From contig NZ_SUNB01000004.1 in the NCBI RefSeq assembly GCF_007570825.1, positions 124,001 through 188,000 of the forward strand: DNA of 64,000 nucleotides. The letters are read 5' to 3'. Origin of the DNA: Pleionea sediminis (GTDB lineage Bacteria; Pseudomonadota; Gammaproteobacteria; Enterobacterales; Kangiellaceae). Positions 58,600 through 64,000 of the stretch are shown piece by piece (positions within the stretch are counted from its first letter, which is position 1; every line of letters begins with the position of its first letter). The position numbers were made by a program, and so were the translations under genes. Below the pieces are notes generated by a model. That model searched no databases, was not told the DNA's origin, and saw only the letters and a list, made by a program, of their open reading frames with translations.

Positions 58600-60252
58600 A
58601 TGAGAAGCAAACTTGTTGCAGGCGTTCTGCCTTTTGTATTTGCTATGGCGTCACAGTCTTCTATGGCTGGAATAGACTGCCAAATTCCGAAGCAAGCGTT
58701 GAATAATGATGTAAAAGTTGAAGTAAAACGCAGTTTTCCAACTTACCCAACATTTCCCTCTTTTCCAAATCCGGGTTGTGATTTTGACCCCCCCATTGAG
58801 CCTCCTATCGAACCACCAGGAGATAATGATGACGGAACTATTAGTTACTCTGGCGTGACCATTCATCAAAATATCTCTGGAGCACTTGATAAGCCTGTTA
58901 TCCTTGTTGAAGGATTCGATCCGATGAATCAAACTTCGGCCACTGAACTTTATAATCAGATGCCATATTACCTTAAAGAAAACCTTCGTAATTCTGGTCG
59001 TGATGTTATAACCGTATCTTTTAATGATAATGGAGACAGTTTGCGCACTAATGCGAACCATTTAAAAACTCTAATTAACTGGGTAAACGCTCAAAAAGAA
59101 GGGAATCATAGTAATGCCGTTTTTGGCTTAAGTATGGGTGGTGTTGTATCACGAATTGCTCTTAAGGAAATGGAAAATGCAGGCGTCGATCATCAAACAG
59201 GACTGTATATTTCTTTTGACTCACCTCACCGTGGCGCTTATGTTCCTAGTGACATAAAGCCAACACTGAATCGTATGTTGGAAAAAATATCTAAATACGT
59301 TCCATCTTCTTCAGATAAGAATGAAGCAAAGAGAATGTTACGGAACTCCCTTAAGCTTGTGGATTCTCCCGCGGCACGTGAAATGTTGGTAACAAGTGGC
59401 TATTCAAGTCCATTTTATGCGTACCTAGATTCCTTAGGATATCCTAATAATACGGTGCGCGTTGCTTATTCCATGGGATCAGAAAGTGGTTACGACAATG
59501 GTCATAGCGATGATCCAACAAATGATCTAATGCGTTTTCGCATCGAAGTCTATCAATTTCAAAACTATCGATTTACGGTGGAAACAGGTGACTGTTATTT
59601 GCCCTGTGACCGTTTAAATGGGCATTACGTGAACAACGCAGGAAGTACAAGAGATGTGGTTAGATACATGGACGAACAAATTAGTCTTCATGATAAGGCA
59701 TCTGTCATTGATTATGATCGATACGAAATTGATCGTAGGGACACGGGTTTTATACCCGTGTACAGTGCACTTGATATGAAACACATTGCATTAAGTACAC
59801 CTTATTCAGACTCATTGCAAAAACATTCGCCTTTTGATGTAATCCATTTTATTAACAACCAAAACCTTCGTCATGATGAAACAGGTATTCGCTATGCTAT
59901 AGGTAAAAGTATCAGTTCTATCACTAATTTACTGAATACCTATCATATTGATTCACCTATTATGCCTTCACGGGAAGATAAAGTAGCACCTTTGCCTAGC
60001 GTAGCTAATGTAGAATCACAATGGTTGATCTCTGGTACCAATACAATCAGTTGGTCACGAGTTCCAGGAGCAACTCATTATCAAATGTTTTTTAATAACT
60101 ATACGTATCCGGTAAAAACATTGACCGCTACAACCACTCGAATTCAGGTGGGTTCGGATACTGAAGTAAAAGTGCGCGCTTGTAACGAAACTATGTGTAG
60201 CTATCCATCATCTACAACGGCTTATTACAGGCCTAATTCGACTCATTTCTAA
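58600..60252 (+). CDS. Secreted alpha/beta hydrolase (esterase/lipase-like) with C-terminal FnIII-like domain
   Basis: A 550-residue exported protein. The signal peptide MRSKLVAGVLPFVFAMASQS ends near SMA-GID. A Pro-rich linker (about 45-75) is followed by an alpha/beta-hydrolase domain with the nucleophile elbow GLSMGG (Ser178) after strand NAVFG, and a lid-like insert. An acid, probably Asp, and a His (around 390-430) are expected but not assigned with confidence. The last ~80 residues (WLISGTNTISWSRVPGATHY) look like an FnIII-type domain. Substrate is not predictable; a polyester or lipid is possible. A strong AAGGA SD is 7 bases before ATG 58600. A terminator follows. Confidence 0.75.
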   Translation: MRSKLVAGVLPFVFAMASQSSMAGIDCQIPKQALNNDVKVEVKRSFPTYPTFPSFPNPGCDFDPPIEPPIEPPGDNDDGTISYSGVTIHQNISGALDKPVILVEGFDPMNQTSATELYNQMPYYLKENLRNSGRDVITVSFNDNGDSLRTNANHLKTLINWVNAQKEGNHSNAVFGLSMGGVVSRIALKEMENAGVDHQTGLYISFDSPHRGAYVPSDIKPTLNRMLEKISKYVPSSSDKNEAKRMLRNSLKLVDSPAAREMLVTSGYSSPFYAYLDSLGYPNNTVRVAYSMGSESGYDNGHSDDPTNDLMRFRIEVYQFQNYRFTVETGDCYLPCDRLNGHYVNNAGSTRDVVRYMDEQISLHDKASVIDYDRYEIDRRDTGFIPVYSALDMKHIALSTPYSDSLQKHSPFDVIHFINNQNLRHDETGIRYAIGKSISSITNLLNTYHIDSPIMPSREDKVAPLPSVANVESQWLISGTNTISWSRVPGATHYQMFFNNYTYPVKTLTATTTRIQVGSDTEVKVRACNETMCSYPSSTTAYYRPNSTHF

Positions 60253-60259
60253 AAACTCA

Positions 60260-60286
60260 AAAGAGCCGGTATATTACTGGCTCTTT
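60260..60286 (+). terminator. Intrinsic terminator after the esterase gene
   Basis: The arms AAAGAGCCGGT (60260-60270) and ACTGGCTCTTT (60276-60286) form an 11-bp stem with one G-U pair and a 5-base loop, 7 bases past the esterase stop. The right arm ends in TTT and is followed by AATTC, so the T-tract is short. Confidence 0.65.
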
Positions 60287-60381
60287 AATTCATAGTACTT
60301 GCGACCAGAATTAAGTTGAATTCTGTTCTATACTAGACACTTTAATTCTCTCTATTTTTCAAACAAACGCTTAGTTGTTCT

Positions 60382-60930
60382 ATGAATAAATTATCTATCA
60401 CAATATTGTTTTTACTTACGATAACGGGTTGCAGTTATCAAATGAAGAACCTAACGTACGGAGATATGAAATCTGTACCCAAAGATCACGGCTTGGTCGT
60501 AATTGGTGTTAAATCAAATACCTATTTTCAAGAAGTTATTATTGCTGGGCCAAAAACGACGAAAATCGATCGAGCATTGTTAAAACAGGCTGATCCTTAC
60601 ATTCTCGTTTCTTTACCAGCAGGTAATTATGAGTTCAGTACAATTAATCTCAACAAAAATTTTTACATTAACTTAAATTTCAGCGAATCAACCGTGGATT
60701 GGACTTTCGATATCAAACCAGGTGTTATAACTTATGTTGGCGACTTTGTTGTAACCAGTCGAGCGAAATATCGCTATTATTCAAGGTTGGTAAACAATTC
60801 TTCGGCTGCGCTGCAGTATTTAGAAGAAAAGCACCCAAAAATACTTGAAGAAAACCAGCTGGTTTATGCCGGTACCGATAAAGATTACTTTTTTCCCTAC
60901 ATTTCCAAGTTAAAAGGAGATGCTAAGTGA
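60382..60930 (+). CDS. Lipoprotein of unknown function
   Basis: A 182-residue protein with the signal MNKLSITILFLLTITGC, where ITGC is the lipobox. The mature part is beta-rich (VVIGVKSNTYFQEVIIAG, then YILVSLPAGNYEFSTINL) with 'P.G.Y....' and VITYVGDFV, similar to DUF2846-like surface lipoproteins, though that resemblance is weak. Its stop overlaps the GTG start of the S9 peptidase (GTGA), so the two are a coupled pair. Confidence 0.65.
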   Translation: MNKLSITILFLLTITGCSYQMKNLTYGDMKSVPKDHGLVVIGVKSNTYFQEVIIAGPKTTKIDRALLKQADPYILVSLPAGNYEFSTINLNKNFYINLNFSESTVDWTFDIKPGVITYVGDFVVTSRAKYRYYSRLVNNSSAALQYLEEKHPKILEENQLVYAGTDKDYFFPYISKLKGDAK

Positions 60931-63086
60931 AACAGTTTATTTTAATTCTTATCGTTTCGTTATTCTTTGCGTTGCCAAGCTATTCAGGACAATACATTGC
61001 CAGCAAAGATATTTTCTCTTCTGCTAATTACCACTCATTTAAAATCAATCCAAAAGGGAACTTGATAGTCGGACAAATGAATTTAGATGGCTTTAATTCG
61101 TTAATTGTTTTCCGAGTCAGTGACTTAAATGCGATGGAAGTTTTTGCCATTCCTGAGCTTGGCAATACCATTAACGGATTTGATTGGATAGACGATGACT
61201 CTCTTTACGTGTCTTTTCGCTTAAAAGGCGATCTTAGACCGCTTCGTATTTTGAATCTAAAAGATGTGACGGGCGAGATCGATCTTGATTTATTTGACTT
61301 GCAATTAACTGGCTATATCGTCGACGCATTACCCAAACATTCGGATCGAATTCTTTTTGCTAAAAGTCATTATGATGGCGAGGGTTATTCGCTTTATAAC
61401 CTCGACTTGACTCAGTTTGAGGATAAAAGTCGATCTAAGCAAGTTGCTTATGCGCGATCAATTGTTAACGAAGGACTAAGTCGACAATTCGGTGATGCTT
61501 ATCGATTCGTTGTCGATGAGAACAAGGAGTTATCATTTGTTCATGAACTTTCAGATGATGAAAGTACCTTTCATTACTTTGATAAAGAAAGGAATGAGTG
61601 GCTCGAAATTTATTCTATAAGCAAGGAGTCCGAATCTTCGAAGTCAAATAATGATGAATACGAAAGTCTTGTCTATCGTCCATTAGCGGGTATTGACTCT
61701 GATAGAATTGCGGTATTAACGAATGTTGATAGAGATAAAACAGCGGTAGTTGTTTTTAATATCAACACAAAACAGTTCGAAGATGTACTTTATGAATCTG
61801 ATTATTATGACATTAAGGGTGCTTCATGGAATTTCGAAGAAAATATGCTGGATTCTGTTTACTTTACTGAAAGAGGTATTCGACAAAGAAAATACTTTGC
61901 CAGTAAAAATAAGGCCAGTCACCAATATTTGAAATCAAAAATCAAACGGAACTCCATCTTTATTATCGATAGTTCGACAGATAAACGCCATAAAATTGTG
62001 TTTGCGAGAGATGCGACCCATCCGGGTGAGTACTTTTACTTTAATTCACAAACAAAAGAAATGAAGATGTTGCAAAGTTCAATGCCAGCATTGTATGAGC
62101 ATCAATTTATTGATGGGCAGTATATTTCAGAAAAAAATACCAACAACGATTTGGTTGAAGGCTTCTTGTATTTACCAGAGTCAAAATCGAAAAAACCGCC
62201 GTTAATTGTAATGCCTCATGGTGGGCCGGTGGGCGTACAGGATGTAAACGACTTTAATCGTGGAGTTCAATTTTTAGTGAACCGTGGCTATGCCGTACTA
62301 AAAGTCAATTTTCGTGGCTCGGCCGGTTACGGTAAAGCATTTAAAAATGCTGGACGAGGAGAGTGGGGTAAAGGTATTGAAGAAGATATCGAACTCATAT
62401 TAAATAAAGTTCTGAACAGAGCGTTAGTAGATCCTGATAAACTATGTATTTACGGTCAAAGCTATGGAGGTTACTCTGCACTAGTTTCAGCCATTCACAA
62501 TCCTAACCAATATCAATGCGCAATTGCCGGATTTCCCGTTACGGACTTGCCGTTAGTTTTCTCAGCGACGAACATCAAACAGATAAAAAGCGTACAAAAA
62601 GCCATTGAAAAAGTGGTTGGCAAAATTGAAGATAATTATGAAAGTCTGATTAAACGTTCTCCAGTATACAATGCAGACAGGTTAAATGTTCCAGTGCTCT
62701 TACTTGGCGGTATTAGAGATGATATCGCAACGTTTGAGCACACACGACGTATGAAATATATGCTCGATCATTTTAATAAGGACGTGAGAATGTATGCTTA
62801 TAACACCAGTCACGGTCATGAGTTTTGGTTTGGCGATCGTCATCACTATATTGTGTTAACTGAATTTCTCGATGACAAACTTGGCATTAAAAGAACGCTT
62901 AATGACAATGAGAAGAAACTCTATGCCGAAGATTATTTCTTTTTAGGTGGTATGCATCGACAAGGTTTATACGTCGAAAAAAGTAAAGAAAAAGCTCAAT
63001 ATTTCTTTAAAAAAGCAGCCCGACTGGGTAGCTTAGAGGCAAGAAAAGAGCTACGAAAAATGGGCATTTACGATTTTAATGAGTAG
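60927..63086 (+). CDS. S9-family serine peptidase with a Sel1-like C-terminal tail
   Basis: A 719-residue exported enzyme. The signal peptide is MKQFILILIVSLFFALPSYS. A beta-propeller-like N-terminal half is followed by a hydrolase domain: the elbow YGQSYGG has Ser512, the acid is in GGIRDDIATFEH (about 594-606) and the His is in TSHGHEFWFG (about 628-637). The oxyanion residues PHGGP are near 430. This is the prolyl-oligopeptidase/acylaminoacyl-peptidase family. The last ~45 residues (FFLGGMHRQGLYVEKSKEKA, then FFKKAARLGSLEARKEL) match a Sel1-like repeat. The GTG start has AAGGAG 8 bases upstream and overlaps the lipoprotein stop. Confidence 0.9.
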   Translation: MKQFILILIVSLFFALPSYSGQYIASKDIFSSANYHSFKINPKGNLIVGQMNLDGFNSLIVFRVSDLNAMEVFAIPELGNTINGFDWIDDDSLYVSFRLKGDLRPLRILNLKDVTGEIDLDLFDLQLTGYIVDALPKHSDRILFAKSHYDGEGYSLYNLDLTQFEDKSRSKQVAYARSIVNEGLSRQFGDAYRFVVDENKELSFVHELSDDESTFHYFDKERNEWLEIYSISKESESSKSNNDEYESLVYRPLAGIDSDRIAVLTNVDRDKTAVVVFNINTKQFEDVLYESDYYDIKGASWNFEENMLDSVYFTERGIRQRKYFASKNKASHQYLKSKIKRNSIFIIDSSTDKRHKIVFARDATHPGEYFYFNSQTKEMKMLQSSMPALYEHQFIDGQYISEKNTNNDLVEGFLYLPESKSKKPPLIVMPHGGPVGVQDVNDFNRGVQFLVNRGYAVLKVNFRGSAGYGKAFKNAGRGEWGKGIEEDIELILNKVLNRALVDPDKLCIYGQSYGGYSALVSAIHNPNQYQCAIAGFPVTDLPLVFSATNIKQIKSVQKAIEKVVGKIEDNYESLIKRSPVYNADRLNVPVLLLGGIRDDIATFEHTRRMKYMLDHFNKDVRMYAYNTSHGHEFWFGDRHHYIVLTEFLDDKLGIKRTLNDNEKKLYAEDYFFLGGMHRQGLYVEKSKEKAQYFFKKAARLGSLEARKELRKMGIYDFNE

Positions 63087-63177
63087 AAATAAGGAATTTT
63101 AGCGTTGCAAACAGTACTTTGAGAAGTTTAGCGCAGAGACAAACGACATTATTAACGAATTTAATCCACGTAGTTAT

Positions 63178-63774
63178 TTAGCAACCTAAATGTTTTTTTA
63201 AATCATTGTTTAGTGGATAAGGTTTTTCTATTGGTAATAGCTTTTGCGCTTCTTCTAATTGACTGTTCTGAATTAACAAACTAATTTTATGTGCTTGCTC
63301 AGTGATATCCGAAATGTGTGTTATCCATTCGTTTACGTATAAAGGTACAGCTTCATTACTGAGCCCAATTTGAATAGAACGATGACTCAGCGGTTGTAAA
63401 TGTAAATCACGTTCTGGATCCCATTGAATACGAACTGGTGTTTTTCGCTTTAGAGCCAACCACTCTTCCTTATCGTCAAAGTCATTAGCTTTATGACTGA
63501 GCAAGCTGTTTTCCAATGCCCATTCAAATCCCTCTCGAGTAATATCAATAGCTAAAATCCGGCTTTGTCCGCTATCCTTAAAACCCCAGCCTGCACGATA
63601 CATCATCCATAAAAATGATGGTTTAATCCAGGTCATTCGCTCCATTTTAAATGGCGGAGAAACATGCGTACCTTGTGCCAAAGCAGACTCTGCTATGGCA
63701 TTGTTATAAGCTTGGTACACTCGAATACAGTCTTTGTCGTGTACCGCACGGATTTGTCGTTCTGGAAAAGACAT
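63178..63774 (-). CDS. DUF4291 family protein
   Basis: A 198-residue protein. The pattern RQIRAVHDKDCIRVYQAYNN at the start, then MERMTWIKPSFLWMMYRAGWG and PVRIQWDPERDLHLQPLSHRS, is typical of DUF4291. The function of the family is not known. I chose ATG 63774 because the family starts there; the frame continues upstream to 63858 but adds a hydrophobic stretch that looks unrelated, and the ATG 63774 has no clear SD. The gene converges with the S9 peptidase after a 91-base gap. Confidence 0.85.
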   Translation of the reverse strand: MSFPERQIRAVHDKDCIRVYQAYNNAIAESALAQGTHVSPPFKMERMTWIKPSFLWMMYRAGWGFKDSGQSRILAIDITREGFEWALENSLLSHKANDFDDKEEWLALKRKTPVRIQWDPERDLHLQPLSHRSIQIGLSNEAVPLYVNEWITHISDITEQAHKISLLIQNSQLEEAQKLLPIEKPYPLNNDLKKHLGC

Positions 63775-63912
63775 AGTAATAATGATTGTTGCTAATTTTT
63801 GAGTTAATATTCCACTGATTATAGGTATAAAATATGTAAACTTGTATACTAAACTCAAACAGACATTATATTCTGTAGTTTTTATCCATTATCTAAGGGA
63901 AGCATTATTCTA

Positions 63913-64000
63913 ATGGAAACAAAATTATTAAAGATATTGTTAAAGCCGCGCTCAAAAACAAGAGTAAAGCAGTTAATCAATTACATTAAGAAAAACATTG
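63913..64000 (+). CDS. Start of a gene of unknown product (runs off the window)
   Basis: Twenty-nine codons of an open frame: METKLLKILLKPRSKTRVKQ followed by LINYIKKNI. An AAGGGA SD (63895-63900) lies 12 bases before ATG 63913. The pattern 'lLKP.skt.V..l' slightly resembles DUF6176-like or monooxygenase-like small proteins, but there is too little sequence for a name. Confidence 0.45.
   Translation, partial: METKLLKILLKPRSKTRVKQLINYIKKNI

Noticed and set aside
1-64000. tRNA, rRNA, insertion sequences, att sites and replication origins
   Set aside because: Nothing matching these was found by eye on either strand.

Overview
The window is 64 kb of AT-rich DNA (hand-read, roughly 40% GC) from what looks like a motile marine gammaproteobacterium. 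Oceanospirillales or Kangiellaceae-type relatives would fit, but there is no 16S or marker gene here, so the placement is inference. The support is a flagellar/chemotaxis locus, a phenylalanine hydroxylase/4-hydroxyphenylpyruvate dioxygenase operon, an ArsJ arsenic operon and many lipoprotein-type secreted proteins. No tRNA, rRNA, insertion sequence or CRISPR array was seen.

Layout. 1-10.9 kb: the end of a flagellar export/switch operon (fliM C-terminus, fliN, fliO, fliP), a divergent FliA-type sigma factor, then a complete chemotaxis operon: STAS protein, cheY, cheA, two cheW, a soluble triple-PAS receptor with a C-terminal tether, cheR, cheD, cheB. The usual fliQ-fliR-flhB-flhA genes are not between fliP and the sigma factor. 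10.9-17.7 kb: a likely reactive-sulfur region with a rhodanese, an RND/MMPL exporter operon (exporter, LolA-like protein, outer-membrane protein, DUF2892 protein), a BigR/YgaV-like ArsR repressor and a persulfide-dioxygenase-type metallo-beta-lactamase. Palindromes of the same 6-N4-6 geometry lie at two of the control regions. 17.9-21.2 kb: a cold-shock-domain protein with a possible leader switch, then arsR, ArsJ-associated GAPDH and arsJ. The arsR GTG codon directly abuts a perfect 50-bp palindrome. 21.2-25.2 kb: small lipoproteins (one decayed) and a three-gene operon of a hotdog-fold FcoT-like protein, a TauD-type dioxygenase and a flavin monooxygenase, which may be a small natural-product module. 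25.4-32.6 kb: hpd, a VOC protein and phhA, a beta-CASP nuclease, and a P-type cation ATPase.

33-57.2 kb is the centrepiece: one uninterrupted 8069-codon gene encoding a giant polymorphic-toxin-like protein. In order it has an RHS/YD-repeat region with two concanavalin-like insertions, about 9.3 kb of tandem cadherin/Ig-like (He_PIG-type) domains, a short second YD-repeat block, a LysM domain, a hydrophobic segment, and a variable C-terminal domain with a possible PD-(D/E)XK nuclease motif. A 143-aa candidate immunity gene and a terminator follow. The cadherin array is inserted into the YD repeats, and it contains tandem units of exactly 1005 bp and exactly 1602 bp.

57.8-64 kb: secreted and envelope proteins (two lipoproteins, an esterase/lipase, an S9 peptidase with a Sel1-like tail), a DUF4291 protein and the start of one more gene.
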